Positions 13,901 to 26,884 of a DNA stretch of 64,000 nucleotides are shown piece by piece. Within the stretch, counting starts at the first letter, position 1. Every line of letters starts with the position of its first letter. The stretch is from assembly GCA_964017145.1 (NCBI GenBank), contig OZ024842.1:744001-808000 (forward strand), written 5' to 3'. The notes under the pieces are model-generated. The model was not told the DNA's origin and made no database searches. It saw only the letters and a program-made list of their open reading frames with translations. The DNA is from Agrocybe praecox (lineage: Eukaryota > Basidiomycota > Agaricomycetes > Agaricales > Agrocybaceae). The translations under genes and the position numbers were made by a program.

Positions 13901-15285
13901 TCGGCTCATTCTTTAAAACTCTCTGTACCAGATATATATCTATAAATTCCTCAAGAAGAAAAACACATTGAGCTTCCCCCCAATTGAAGAAAGTCTATTT
14001 TTATCCGACGCGTGCGACGCGACTGAACACGTGAGGTTTTTCCGGCCAATTTTCGGGAGCCCCTATTTAGCGCCGAGTCAGTCTTGGCTGACCTGGCAGG
14101 CGTCAATCGTTTCGTCAACATTCAGTATCCTCTCATCCTGCTCCATCATCAAGTTCCTACCTGCCTATCTGGATACAAATACTTCTCGCGGATAAGCCAC
14201 TAGTTCATGACGAAGGACCGGTGTTTTTGAGGGCGGAGATTCGAGACCCCGCCGTTGCGCTTAACTTCCGAGCCGGGGTAGTTCATGGATGAATTTTTCT
14301 TTCTTGCTACGGACAGATCGCTGTCAGTTTCCTCCAAGACGAAAGACCCGAGCGAGAAAATTGGTATTATGAAAGTGTTCATGTTCAAGGCTTGGCTTGC
14401 CTTCATCCACACGGGCTGGAACTTTCTGACGCCACGAACGTACTTACACAACCGGTCCTACTGTCGAGATCAAAGACAACGACAATGAGGTTCGCGATTT
14501 CTGTTTCACTGTTTCAAAATATCAGCTGCCGGTGAGTTTGAGGCGGTTTGATTCATGTTCGTATTTTCGTATTTTCTCCCCCTGGCGTTCATTATCATTA
14601 TATGCGAAGTGGTCAGATATAGCACTGTCAGCGGCTCCGAGGTAAATGAATGAATGCTGTGTTCCACTGCTGCGCTGGAATAACTCCGGAGCCTCTCATT
14701 CCAGCTTGGATGTTTTAAGAGGTTTTAAGGTACTATATTTATGCCCATACAGACTCATTACAGAGTGCCTGAAAAGCTAAACGATGTTTCTAGAACTGGA
14801 AGGAGAATTGTTGATCACCGTGAAGTCAAATAATACAGGACTGCGCATGCGAGATGTCGGTGTCCGCAGCAGAGGTGATTGATATACCCGATGATGGACT
14901 TGGTCAGTTTGTTCGCGGTCCGTGGGCGATTGGCCACAAAGACGCAAACCAGTGGATGAATCATGACGGCATTGAATATTTGAATATTCGTGAGTGCTTT
15001 GCAGGCAAATTATACAATCTGAAAATACTTTGACATTCTGCGGGACAGTACATCGACCATGATACGGGAATTGGATGACGGGCTAGGGGTCTCTTTTTTC
15101 GTCTTCCCCTTCGGAATTTTGTGACTTTTGCTTCGTCTGGAGGAATCTCTTCACAATAATCTTCGGGACTCAACGAATAAAAGCGAACACAAACGTCTCG
15201 TATGCAAGAGTAATGTATATGATAATTAAATTTACATTAGATAACGTGTCTAATCAAGATTCAAACTCAAGAAAGATTATTATGA
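10959..15285. other. long stretch without a recognised gene
   Basis: About 10960-11350 is the 5' flank of the glycosyltransferase gene, with T/C-rich blocks near 11160-11290. The rest, to about 14400, has only short frames, many opening without ATG. Coding-like fragments appear only at 14436-15060 (listed separately). A minus-strand basic frame lies at 14961-15173. Confidence 0.35.
14436..15060 (+). other. possible exons of an unrecognised gene
   Basis: Two coding-like segments are seen. One ends at about 14532 with reading DFCFTVSKYQLP before a GTGAGT donor. The other begins with an ATG at 14852 (reading MSVSAAEVIDIPDDG) and runs about 48 codons to a GTGAGT donor. The next acceptor, near 15048, leads to a stop within a few codons. 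I could not join the two with confidence. The first segment faintly resembles the start of basidiomycete BTB-domain proteins, but I would not name it. Confidence 0.2.
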
Positions 15286-16536
15286 TCAAGGGCTACTCGT
15301 CGGCACATCATGGCTTAAATTGGCGTAACGGTTCCTGGTTCTGGTTTCGTTAGGCTTATCTGGATGTTGGTCGCGGTAATGCTTGTTGCGCACGGAGGCA
15401 TCGCTGAAATGTGTTTCGCACCACTGGCATGCGTAGGGTTTTTTACCCGTGCTAAAGTCAAGGTCAATTAGCGCGTCTTTCCAGTATGTAGTAAGGATTG
15501 AAAGTTCTGACTGCATAGTGTTCACGTGTGTTGTCATTTGGTCGCTCTATGTAATTCCATTTAATCCCAACTTACCGCTTAAAACCGATGGATAATATAG
15601 TGGAGTGTGGTGCACATACCTGACAAGACTTGTAGTCACAATAACCGCACCTGAATCTCCTGCATAACCAAAAACATATAAAATCAGCAAACATTTGTTG
15701 CGATACATATTTGACATACGTACTTGATATTGAGATTTCTACATGTCGCTGACAAGCACGTCTGGCATCAGTGACGTATGTACATGTTTCGCCGTTGCTT
15801 TTTGGCCAATTGCAACGATACAGTTTGGTCAGTTTGTTCAGGTTGTGAGATTGTGCTAGCCTCTCCCCAAGTTCCATAATGGTTACATGGTCCAACCAGT
15901 CCTGCTTACTATCTGGGTAGGGTATCATTCTGTTGAAGCTTCTCCGAGACTTAGGTCGCGGAGAGGAGGAGGAGGAGGAGGCTTGAATATCGAGAGGGAG
16001 AGTCGTGGCCTCGTTCTTGAGTGGTACGGACAGTTTGAGTTGATCTTCTGATTCTGAGCTTTGGACAGGACTATGCCTATCTAGGTTTCGAGCAGAAGAA
16101 AGTAATAGGAGGGACGCAACTGCGTCACGAGCACCTTTGGTCGGCAGACTACAAGTGGTTTACAAAAGGTGAATAAGGGGTAGGCAGACAGCGACGCCTT
16201 GAAAAGGTAATGACTGTGGTACCGACCATTCTTTATTCCAGTCTGGATTTTCTTCTTCAAAAAGTAGAGGTAATTCATGGTTGCGGCGCACGTAGCTTCC
16301 TATTTGTGCAGTTTCATCGAGGGTTGCAAAGGGCGGCAGAACAAGTCGCCTGCTTACGTTACATGTGAGTAAGAGGACCTTATAATTGTATATAAAAGAT
16401 ACCTTGATGTAGAATAGTATGGTTTGGTGGTCAGAAAACGAGGAAGAGTGGTCGAAGAACGGAGGCGATGCATTTTGGTTGTGTGAGAGGGAGAGAACTT
16501 CAAAGAAAAGTGTAGCTGAAGAATAGTTCTTCGCAT
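15286..16536 (-). CDS. C2H2-type zinc-finger protein
   Basis: Probable nucleic-acid-binding protein; target unknown. The last three exons join in frame: 15720-16080, 15620-15659 and 15286-15546. Seen: a Ser-rich, acidic lead-in, then CNWPKSNGETCTYVTDARRA, a Cys pair with later His like a first finger, then CGYCDYKSC, and a clear C2H2 finger CQWCETHFSDASVRNKHYRD followed by H near the C-terminus. Upstream, a segment starting at ATG 16536 (or 16473) joins across a 53-nt intron and contains an Arg/Ser-rich start. Its link to the 16080 exon depends on a weak donor near 16228, so the N-terminal third is uncertain. No relationship to neighbouring genes is evident. Confidence 0.6.
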
Positions 16537-17424
16537 GTGGAGACTTATAAAGTTTGTTAGTCAAAGTGTGCAACGAGGACATGACTGTTTGTTAGTGGAA
16601 TATAGTACCTTCCGTTTTCAGAGGTTATTGCTTGATTAAGTGATTTTTCAGGCTGCGCAAGCCGGCTGTGTTATATCAATGTCTATTTTAGTACCTTCTT
16701 ACGTTTTTGTGGGATTCGCATACAAAAACGTTGTGAGAGTCCACAGTCAGTATGACAGAATTTCCTAAACGGGCGCCTATTCTTATCGGTGTCGGCAAGT
16801 CCACCCAATTTCCGTTCGTGGTCCATCGCAATACACCTGTATTGAATAGCGGCCAGCATCATTGATACCGCGAGGTTATTGTTGTCAATTCAATCCAATA
16901 GCTGCGACTTGAATAAAAGTGTGGGGGCGGAACTTTATAATAAAAAAAAAGGAAAATTGTCTTTTTCGAGCGTCGTGGGAAGTGGCATGAAGCGGCATCA
17001 GCAGACTCTACAAAAATCCCAAACCAATAGCTCACGAAATGTGCTTGTAATTCGGAGTTATCATCCAGCTTGCTGGATGGATGTCATGAGCAAGTTCGAG
17101 TCGTAATATACAATATTACAGTGTAAAAAGAGCGTATATGTACCGGACATTGTTCCCGCCTCTAGGTCTAACAGAGGCGAGGTTTATGAGCAAGAACGCC
17201 GCCTCTGTCTTATGCAGGGCAGCTGACCCGACCAGACGGGTGGTATACACCACCCAGGCAAGGTACAATAAACAGCAACATATTATGTAGTTATGATATC
17301 ATTTGATATTGAGATAATAAAACGAATAGATAGAGTACGTGTCGTGAACTTGATGATGACCGAGGAAATCCGAAGCAAAAAAAAAGGTTTACAAGGGTTG
17401 AAGTCGAAGCCAAACTCGCTCGGA
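16537..17424. other. intergenic
   Basis: I see no convincing coding segment. The right half probably holds the 3' UTR of the membrane glycoprotein gene. Confidence 0.45.
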
Positions 17425-19456
17425 TTAGAAGCGATGTCCCGAAGATAAAACAGATGGGGCATAGTTCAACGAAGGGTCTGTGGTATGTCGTCCGTACTCC
17501 GGAGGCATGTCCTGTATGTGATCGTCCGCTTCTTGGATGGCAGCGCCCCTCAAGTTAGACGAGCGGGGAACGTATGTGGGTGCTCGAGAATGCACTGACA
17601 CAGGACGATTCCTCTGCCTCACGTTTGATGTCGAAGACAACAGAGACAATGAATCGTCTGCAGAGATCATTGATTCTCCAGAACTCTGGTTCGCGATCAG
17701 TGGCCTCTTCACGTCCAATGGGTAATTGGTAGAGGTGGTTTGTGTGTGTGATGAAAGAGACTCTGTATCACTTCGCGCAATAGTGTTCAGGTCGGCGAAT
17801 TGATTTCGGGGCTGGACTGACAGTCTCATGGGGCGTAGTGGTTGGAGTGGTTGGAGAGGAAGTTCCGCACTCCTAGTGGGCGGTGTAGAGGGTAAGGGCA
17901 TAGTGGGCATAGCATATGAAGGTGTAGTCGAGAACGTCGGAGCTATAGTAGATCCTATGACGGATGGGGCTGTAAGTGGTTTCGTTGGGCTGTTCCGTGA
18001 GGCATATTGTGCTGCGAGGTAAGATTGAGAAGGTGACTTAGTCCGTCTCCTCTTCCACTTTCGCAAATATATGTAGCCTACTATCCCTGCAGCGATACCG
18101 ACCAGGACGCCTACCAAAGTCGATGCAACAATCATCTTGTCGAAGAACGATTGGGTCCTGATCATCAATCACGTTAGATCCGTTCTTTGGCAATAATCAT
18201 GATAGGCACAAAAACATACACCATATTGGGGATGAAACAGGAGGTGGGTCCCAATCCACCGACACGCATAGGGCCATTTGCCCATTTTAGACCATCGGCG
18301 CTTTCCAGCGATAAAAAGAAACGGAATCCGACAGGCTGCGGTGCCGAGCGATGAGCGCTAAAAATTGCGAAGCAGCACATAAATTCTCACCAAGGATACT
18401 ACCCACGAAATAGCACTCATTGAGTTAGAAGTGATGTTATATGGAGGATGATTGTCGGGTGCGATCTATGAAAACTGTGAATACAGGAGATCCCCGGAAA
18501 AGAATGAAGATCTAATCTCACTGTTAAGGTGAAAGGGGGAGACCCAGAAGTGGGAGTGACGGATAGACCATTACACTAGCAAAAAGAAAGCAAGAAACAC
18601 ATCTCAGAACAGAGTGTGGTGGTCAGAAGATTCTGCTAACCTGATCGATGTAGCTGAATTGAGACATAGCACCTGTTGGTACCTTCGCCGAAACGGAAAG
18701 AACAGGTGGCGCCGTTACATTCTGACACGAAGGAGTGAAACCGACCGTCGTGTTCGCTACCATGCTATACGTCTCCTGACACCCTCCAGAAACACCGTTT
18801 ATGTCGAACTGGAATGATTTTGTTTGGTCAGGCCCATAGACAATCGAGCAGATTTTCTGCGGCTCACCATGCATATTTGATATTGTGTGCTCGGGGCAAA
18901 TGGTACTTGCCAGTCCTACGAGGAAATGAGAATGACCCACTAAGACAGCACGCAAATTACGAACAAATACAGGTCCAAAACCAGCATCGACACGATATGG
19001 GACTGAGGACGCCGAGCTGTAAACTTGTAAAAAATATGGCGCGATTGGGGATGTGCTGTAAAAATAAATGATATTGTTAAAATGATTCAAACGAGTTTAA
19101 AAGATGGGAACGCACCCCGTAGAATTCGTGTCTCTCGTCCACCTCAATCTAACTTGTTCGCACTGGGCTGAAGTACCGAAATACACCTTGAGCCTCTTCC
19201 TCGTACGTCTGTAACCCAGCTAAAAACGTACCCGTTACAGGAATCGGGACACCTTGATTAGGCTTGTCGTAAATGAATGAGAATCCCTGATATTGGCAAC
19301 CATTGAACCTAATTAGCGAACATCCAGGAAGATGGTGTGTCTCGAGGTACTCACAGGATTGAGGTAAGGACTGGCTGCAGCTAGGGTGCCCTGTACATAG
19401 TAGAGGAAACCAAAAGTTGCGACAACGACGTTCAAGGGGTGCATTGAGCCTCCCAT
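17425..19456 (-). CDS. secreted/single-pass membrane glycoprotein, about ten exons
   Basis: A fungal cell-surface-type protein of unknown function. The start is ATG 19456 (or 19444), followed by a hydrophobic leader ending near GTLAAASPYLNP, read as a signal peptide. Joined exons then give an extracellular region with paired cysteines and repeated patterns: a QCEQVRLRW strand, VPFAPSTQYQICM, DINGVSGGCQ, then NTT and NVT glycosylation sequons. A second beta-rich module follows. A single membrane helix (MIVASTLVGVLVGIAAGIVG) is followed by the basic stop-transfer RKWKRRRT and a Ser/Thr/Pro-rich cytoplasmic tail of about 200 residues. This layout matches a common Agaricomycete family of Mid2-like/sensor-type proteins, which is inference. 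Every junction I followed keeps frame, using small introns including one from a GTATGT donor near 18218. Confidence 0.75.
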
Positions 19457-21937
19457 GGCATAAGGGAGTGTCGTAGAGCACACCGGTGAAGAGGACGATG
19501 ACAGAGGGAAGGAGAAACCGCCATTCACGACAGCCAGTGAGTTTGATATATATAAAACGTCAGTTCCGATTTAGTGTCGTCCGCTAAACAAACCTAGAAG
19601 GCTGAGAATAAGGGGCCGAAAGTTGAAACCCTGATCTGATGTGAAATATATGGCCATCGGCGACTTCGAGCGCTTTGGTTCATTCAATAGTCTCCGATGC
19701 ACTGTTCATCATATCATAACTTTTCATCAGGCTGGTTCAGAAGCATAGGTATGTGCCCGCAGAATCTTCTGTACAGTGCATGAAATATGCGGACGTACTT
19801 TTGGTAGTTAGTGATTTCGAGGAAACTGAATATCTTCCAGATTTTTGCCTCCGCCGTTCCCACCGCGATCAATTATGTTGGCAGTCCGGTGACGCAAAGA
19901 TCAAGCCCTCCTATAAATAAAATATGTATGTAGCTCGCCAGTTCGACAGAGTAACGTCATACATCATCGCTTGCAGGGTGTGTCGGGTACAGCATCGAGG
20001 CCCAATTTCACTGATTCCAGTCCACCAAATCACATAATGCGATGCGATATCTTGATGCTCATTCGATGAGCAAAGCTTCAAACGTTGAAGGTGAGTGTAG
20101 GCATACATCTCGAGATTATTTGTTGGAAACTGCTGCAACCCACAGAACGTCAGATAACGATATGTCAAAGATATCTCGACGGGCGCAACGCTGCCAGCGC
20201 CGGGAGCCAGTGAAAAAAAAACGTTGCCTTAACACCGAAATTCTTCATCGTACAGCACCGACCTTTGAGAAATGCATCTGCATCACTCATAGACTTCGAG
20301 ATGAGAGACTCAGAGAAGATAGGGGAAGGGGTTGATAAAACAGTTTCGAAGGGCGTTCTTCACCGTTATCGAGACTGCTTTCGCTATCCACAAGTGTTAA
20401 ATTTAGTTGCCCGCTTTGTTCAAAAATATCAGCGGATGTGGGCACACATCATAACAGAACAGAACAGAGCATCAGATGGATTTTCTGGGTATCACATAAG
20501 TCGCATGAATCCTCCATATGACTGCTTCCAGAGGACAGTTAGTACATCGCCATCTTCCTCGTGTTCATCACACTGACGACAACAGGCTCAGTTCCACTCT
20601 TCGACCATTGTAACCAGACTACAAGATGAGTCGTACTACTTACATATGTTGGGACAGAATGACAGTGAGAAATTTAAAACCACCACCTTGCTGCGGGATA
20701 ATTTTGGCCAAATTTTCCATTCGTAGAAGCCTTTGGGCCGGATCTACTGCAATTGCGCGTATCCGGCCGGCTAGAGCCAATACTTATGACTCTCTAGATG
20801 TATTATCATTAAGTTGCTCCAGAGAATACAGACGAAGTACTTGTACACTTACTCACCTAAACCCACAATCCTAACCTGTGATTTGGAGATCCTGGGAAGA
20901 AACATCAAAACCCCAACAAGATCCAAGGAAATTTCTCAATTCCGGTCATACACGCTTGCAATAGCGCAGCGTTAAAAAAGCAACCCTAGTCGGCGCCAAC
21001 CTTCAACTAACCCTTCATGATACATCTCCCCGCGTGACACGGAAGATTTTGCAAATGCAATCATAAAGCTGTCCAGGTCCGAACAACCTATGTAGAGTGA
21101 TACTGATAGTTATAACCGTAGCGCTGAAACCTCGACTCGTAAGTCTTTTGTTGAAAAAGGAAGAAAAATAAATGGAAAGGACTTACATAAACTTATTTAA
21201 GTGTTGCGCGTCGTACATGGAGGTTGCGTAAACCACCACTGCCAAAAAGCAAAATGGCACCACTTCCGGTGTAATCCCTGAAAACTAAACTAGCGCGAAC
21301 AGTCACGTACACAGGGTATAGTAAAACCCTGCGAGATTCCTTCCGATACAGAGAAAAAGGAAATTTATCAGTTGTTTTTGTCGTAGCAGATTCGTGAGTT
21401 AATTCGTGAGCGTAAAAAAAGACCGGCACATATGGGACCAGATACAGGACAAAGAAAAATTAGAACGAAGAAAAGAAAAAAGAAAGCGCGAACGAAAAGA
21501 ATAAAAAGTATTATTAGAAGAAGCAAGGAAGCGGGCATTCAATGTCGACACTGACCACCAACCTGACAAAGCCACGAAGACAGGAATTAGAGATAGACAG
21601 CAGAGAAAAAAGGTCCCGTGTTAGATATAGAGCGAGAAAGAGAAAGGAAAAGGACGAAGATGATGCAGGTAAGTAAATAAAATAGTAGTAAATCGTGATC
21701 TATCGTTATCCGGTACATATACGCAGTACAAATGTTTTTGAGGAGAGAGATAAAGAAAACTGTGTCCTAGGATGCATGCATGAGCCAGGAGGTGGTTGGA
21801 TCGGGGGTGGCTAGAATGGGTGTCGCCTATTTCCACGTCGTAGATATAGCAAGTGGGCATGTGAGAGAGAGAGAGAGTCCCGAGAGAAAGCCCAAAAGAA
21901 GGAAGAGAAGGAAGAAGGGAAAAAGACACGAGACTCA
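19457..21937. other. mostly unassigned, with decayed coding patches
   Basis: Between the glycoprotein gene and the NIPA gene I find no intact gene. Minus-strand coding-like pieces at 19911-20870 are listed separately. Around 20990-21230 there is another short minus-strand reading, starting at the ATG near 21226, that crosses one intron and then stops. The last 300 bases before 21938 are purine-rich on the plus strand and likely 3' UTR of the transporter. Confidence 0.35.
19911..20870 (-). pseudogene. possible relic of an F-box/LRR-like gene
   Basis: Several minus-strand pieces look coding but lie in different frames: about 20644-20790 (reading VDPAQRLLRMENLAKIIP), about 20290-20435 (LPLSSLSLSSRS), about 20215-20300 (MSDADAFLKGRC) and 19911-20168 (LEMYAYTHLQRLKL). 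The leucine spacing resembles the variable tails of basidiomycete F-box proteins. Frame changes between adjacent pieces are not explained by good introns, so I read it as a decayed gene. The family assignment is weak. Confidence 0.25.
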
Positions 21938-24840
21938 TTAAATCTTCCCGCTCGTATTTGATGGTACAAGTCGTATGCTTCCGCCAAGCATGGCTTCTTC
22001 AGAGTTTTCTAGGCTGCTCGTAGCTTTATGCCACAACCTCTCGCTCTCTTCCAAATCGTCGTCTTCGAGGCCTTTAGGGTATTTCTTCGGCGTTCTCACT
22101 TTCTCCCTCTCTCTTGACTTCTCCTTCTCCTTCTTCGCTGGATTGGGTGATAGTCTGCTATTCCGCTCCTGTTGTCGTTGCTGTTGTGCTAGCTCTTCGT
22201 CATCCCACTCGCTCGGTGCGGAATCCGTCACAGACGGAAACGACAATAATGTCCCTCTGCTGCTAGCATTGGCATTTGGTGGACGCAAAGTAGCGTCGTC
22301 GTCAGTATTGGAAAATATTTCTCTCGAATCCTTCCTAGACGGCACAGAGGACGGCACAGGCGACCGTAAAAATGCGCGGTACATATTCGGAGGCGCACTC
22401 TGCACGGAGTGATCCTTGTTCAATGGAGGGAGTTCCAGTGTCACGTCCCCCGATAATAGGGGTTGCTTCTGTGCTGCTGCTGAGCTCTTCGGTATTTCAG
22501 GGCTGTCCATCTCTACCAAGATGCCTTCGGTTCCATTCTCGACCGCGCTTGTTCGGGGTGTTGAGACAGCCATCATTGAAGGCACCGCACTTTCTCTTGA
22601 ATCAACTGGCAGAGCTGGTAATGGCGGGTATCCATCATGCACGATCATCGACCCGTGAATTGCCTGTCTGTGTTCATGCGTAGCCGGACTTAAAGGTCCA
22701 CCAGGTCGACTGTACGAGTGCACAATTTCCTGACTATCGAATTTGATAGTAGGCTTCTTGTTCATCATCTGTGACGCTGTTGTTGATTGTCCAGGAGCTT
22801 GAGAATACACCGATCCAGCACGATACGACGAGGTATCATCCCGTGGCACAGGAGCATCGTAAAGTTGATGTCTCTTCATTCCTCCAGGACCACTTTCCAT
22901 CCCTGCAGCGCTCATCCAGGAAACCGTCGTATCGTAAGGAGCAGCTGCACCGGGCGGTCGCATTCTCAAGTGACTGCCGCCTCCATGGCTCATCTGGCTC
23001 ATTCTCCTCACCGTCCTTGCCCTGATGATACTGCCCACTGTGCCGAAAGAACCTCGCAGAGTGTCCATTCCTGGATCCTCGTACCCAATAGCTCCTTTCT
23101 CGTCAACAGTAGTCGTTTGCTCCCTTGCGGCTTGCAAAAGCATGGTGGACCGTCGATCCAGTTTGTTGAGTTTCTCTGGATCCACTTTGGACATTTGAAG
23201 AATTGTGATGCCAAGGCAGATGACAAGGAATCCCATGACCAGCGTAATGATCTGTGTAGCGCTTGCCTTGAGACCTTGGAAGAGGACGATGGTCGTAAGC
23301 ATCGAGAAAAAAGTGAAGATGACATAATATGTCGGCGTCACTATAAAGTGGTTAGTAAGAAGTCATCGAATCTTGGTTTCAAGCTTACCCATAGCTGAAA
23401 GGAAGCCAATAAGTGAATAAAACAACAACGGTAACAATTCAAACGTACCAGTATTAAACAACGCTAGTGCGACGTTGAGATAATATACCTCAACCACTAA
23501 TCCCACATCAGTATTTTACACAACTAAAAAGGATGAACGCGACTCACGAAGGGTGATTACAACGAACCCAAACAAAAAATACATGAACCAGAATTTAAAC
23601 TGGTTGTCGCCCCTGGCCGTTGTCACAATCGCAGCTCCCAATCCAGTGGTAACACTGACGGAAATTCCCCCAATCATGCTACATACAGAAATATACCAAA
23701 GCATGCTCTTTTTGCCATATCTAACAAAGTGTTAGAAAGGGAGCAATCAAAAAATAAAAATACTGGACGTACTTTGGCGCAAAGTAAAATATAATAACCA
23801 GCGAGCTAACAATTAGAACGGAGATAAACGCAAGGAAACCCGGTGCAAGGAAGAGCTTTTCAAAATCTCGAATTTGACCGATCGTTCCCTCCTGTGGGCC
23901 TGTCCATATAGATATTGTAGATTGGGGCAATCAAAAGGAATGATGGTGATGTAGGAGACAAGATACAGAATCAAACGCAACGGACAACGGAAATGGATAA
24001 CAACTATTTTTAGCAAGGGCAATGCGGATAATGCAGCACAAAGAGCGTACCGTTCAGTGCGATGATTACAGAGCCGAGCTTTGGACGGAGTAGGGGTAAG
24101 AGAATGAGATTTAGGCGGCACCAAGCAAATACACTCACAATACACAGAGCACACCCTAGCCACCCAAAGAAGCTGAGTTTCTCGTTGAGAAAGATGGATG
24201 AGAGAACGGCGCAAATGACGACTGATAATGCTCCCAGAGGAGTCTGAACGAAGAATGTTGAGGAATTGCATCTGATATTAAATAGAATATAGTGGTTGAA
24301 CATACGACGACGATAGCCTCGACAAAGGCGTAAGCTAAGGGACCAAGATAAACGAGATTTACAATAGGAGAATCTCAGTATTCACGCACCAGCAAAATTA
24401 CATAGTTCTCCAAGTATCATCACTTTAAGGTTCCAAATTATAAGCCTTCCAAACAGGAAGCGTGAAGACTAAGTACGCACAAGTCATTCCAAACCACCAT
24501 AACGGCTGTAAATGCCACCCCGGTTGTCAATTCCAGATCTAAAAACAAGCAATTCCACAAGGCTCACCGATTTCAGATACCCAACACCCTCTCCTGCCGC
24601 TCCGCCCGCCTGCGAACGGAGTAGCCCCTTCTTCTTAAATACAAAACTAGATCCTATGAGGACACCACTGGAAATTGCCAGGATGATTCCAACGATCTGC
24701 GTATGATATCAGCGGTTCGCCACGTCCAGGATGTGTGAACCTCGGCAAGCACATACTTTGAGATTGGAACCAACAGTAAGCGCACCGCTCGCCGCTGATG
24801 TGGCGGTCGAGGATGCCGACGAAGTTATAGAAGAGGACAT
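21938..24840 (-). CDS. NIPA-type magnesium transporter
   Basis: Membrane transporter of the NIPA/DUF803 family, whose animal members move Mg2+; fungal substrate inferred. The reading starts at ATG 24840 with a Ser/Thr-rich N-terminus. Small exons then carry the family core: IVGIILAISSGVLIGSSFVF, the KKKGLLRSQAGG loop, an AYAFVEAIVVTPLGALSVV helix pair, SSIFLNEKLSFFGWLGCALC, FLAPGFLAF, APKYG, and a long last exon (21938-23341) opening with TPTYYVIFTFFSMLTTIVLF and ending its membrane part at ILQMSKVDPEKL. Eight to nine helices are expected. The last exon adds about 380 residues of Ser/Pro-rich, charged cytoplasmic tail with multi-basic patches, longer than in animal proteins. About ten exons in all. 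Confidence 0.9.
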
Positions 24841-25664
24841 AATCGTCCTCGCGGTTGAGAAGCAAGAAGTGGAATATGTTGGAGAACGCGGCTGCGAAAA
24901 GGCCCAAAGCAACCAACTAATTTCGGCTTGACCGATAAATTTCCATTTTCATACGTTTTCCGGCCGCTGTCGGTGGCGACAAAATAGCGTATCCAACTCT
25001 TGGCAATCACGGAGTCCCACAGAACGTCATAACGGGCCAAAGTCAAATGTAAATCTGTCCACAGCCTTCCAGGATGAAATCTGTGCATTCGCAGTGCAGC
25101 GGTCTGCAGCGGAGCGGCTTCGTTGTCCGAGTCGCTAAGTGAGGTTCACTGATCCGTGCTAGGTTCATACATTCATCCCAAGGCACTGCTTGCTACCGGG
25201 TTAAAAGAATCACTCGCTGCGCAAAAGGGAGTGGAGTGTCTGGCTGAACCTGGGCCGGTCAACGATAATGATAACTGACATGCCATGGTCACCAATGTGA
25301 GCACGTCATGTGTATCTGACTGCAGGCTGTTAACAGGGGGCGCTCTTTGAACAATTGATAACCATGCGCATAATCTCACGACGCCTCAGAAAGCTCAGAC
25401 GATAGCGGGCAGCCTGACGAACGACTTGGAGTGACAGGATTAAAAGGTTGGCCACGAATTTTATTGCACTACCCAAGTTGAAAACCTGACTTCAGAACCT
25501 CGATGGCGAAGGACTAGACAATCTTATCACTTTACCGAGGAAAATACGAAGAAGACTCACTCTTACTCATTGAAGGCTCGCCCACACCGCAAGAGGAGTC
25601 TACTGTCCAAGGAAGCCTCAGTATACTATTTCGACAACGTCCAGATATTTATTTCATCAATCTT
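24841..25664. other. intergenic
   Basis: Between the transporter start and the 3' end of the next minus-strand gene. Only short frames are seen. The promoter of the transporter must lie in the left part. Confidence 0.4.
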
Positions 25665-26636
25665 TCATGGCAGAGTACCCCGTACTCTAGCTTTCCCCAA
25701 ACGTAAAGTGGACGACCAAGTTCCCCATGTTCGGCCCTTTCTCAAATCTAGACTGGCTCTAGACAGACATAAAGCTTCAAAGTGGTCCACCCTCACAGTC
25801 GTCACCACAGGTTTGTCTTCGTCTTCGTTCACAACTGTCAACGATCGGGCTGGATCCAAAATTGTTCAAACGCTCATATTCCTTGGAAACTGCACCTTAT
25901 GTTGTATACTGTTAGAAATCCTTTCTGAATCCGACACATATTCATTGTTCAGACACTCCTCAATGGGCAAATCAGAAATCAGAAGTGGTGTGTATTGCAA
26001 ACAAACTACAAAATATAAAATAACAGAAATCCATCAGACAGACGCCATCCTCGCTGGCCCAATTCCTGCACGACTCTTGCGAGTACAAGCTGGAAAAAGA
26101 CCAAACGTCCTCGAGACTTTGCATAGCAAAGTCATGTTCTCTGTTGAACGAGGTGGCGCGAGAGTCATCGAGTGGATTTGAAGAATGCGGCATTTGTAAA
26201 AATGCGAGACTCGGTCAGTTTCTGTAAACAGATCCTGATTGAGTATGTTCTAAGGAATTCAAGCTGGGTCCTGCCTCCCTTATATACCCTCGCCCGGTGG
26301 TCTGTGCGCAAGAGGCGGATCAATACTAAGGCCCGAACCATATGGTGCATCGGAAGGTTTGTTCGGTGCTTTTTGCTCTTTTAGAGTGTCCATATAACTT
26401 TCCACAAGAACGAGCAGAGCGACAGTTGACTCTAGCAATATTAGGTAGCATTCATTAATTGAGCTTTGTGCGTGTGCGTGTGCTACTTCTCGTGGAAGTT
26501 CCGAAGGACTAGGCTGCAGAGCCATTGGGCGCTTACCGGGTTCATCGGGTACTTGTTCGACCGGCGACCTTTTCAACACAGCCACCCTAATGGCCAACCG
26601 CCATGACGTTCTCCGTTGCATTTGTTCTTGACCCAT
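25665..26636 (-). CDS. unrecognised small spliced gene
   Basis: No family recognised. ATG 26636 opens a 118-codon frame. An internal 106-nt segment with GTAAGC donor and TAG acceptor (26537 to about 26432) can also be removed in frame. Further downstream on the same strand come coding-like pieces that end or start at splice-like signals: 25972-26190 (Ser/Asp-rich, reading DDSRATSFNREHDFAMQ), about 25890-25970 (DLPIEECLNNEYVSDSER) and 25665-25850 (VNEDEDKPVVTTVRVDHFEA) ending in TGA. The total protein would be hydrophilic and acidic in the middle. It is divergent with gene A, about 250 bp between starts. The exon chain is only partly resolved. Confidence 0.4.
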
Positions 26637-26787
26637 AACTCTAAAGGACTATCTTCCTCCCAATGTTAACCTGACTTTCAACACAATGCCTCCAGTTCTC
26701 CTCGGTGGCCTTGAACTTTGTCAGTAACAGGAATCGCACCCTCGGATTATGTTCGTTTGTTGGTCGGGGGGCAATGCTCCACTAAAG

Positions 26788-26884
26788 TCTTAGACCTGTT
26801 CCACTTCGTGTCCAGGCATATACAAATACAGGGCCATGGGTTGGCCATGCTAACCTCGTTTCCCTTATCTTAGCATAACGCAAC
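26788..26884 (+). promoter_or_regulatory. conserved 5' flank of gene A (also before A')
   Basis: This stretch immediately before the gene A start is nearly identical to 42735-42828 before A', except for a 5-nt indel near 26845. Both contain a TA-rich CATATA(C/T)AAATACAG stretch about 65-70 nt before the ATG, which could act as a TATA-like element. Conservation of the flank shows that both copies were duplicated with their proximal promoter. Confidence 0.4.

Noticed and set aside
14200..14290. tRNA-like GGTCTCGAATC stretch on the minus strand
   Set aside because: No matching A box, acceptor stem or anticodon arm could be drawn. No tRNA was found elsewhere in the window either.
22787..23398. 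203-codon plus-strand frame
   Set aside because: Antisense shadow of the NIPA transporter's last exon.
25570..26181. 203-codon plus-strand frame
   Set aside because: Opens at TTG, has no recognised family and lies opposite coding-like minus-strand exons.
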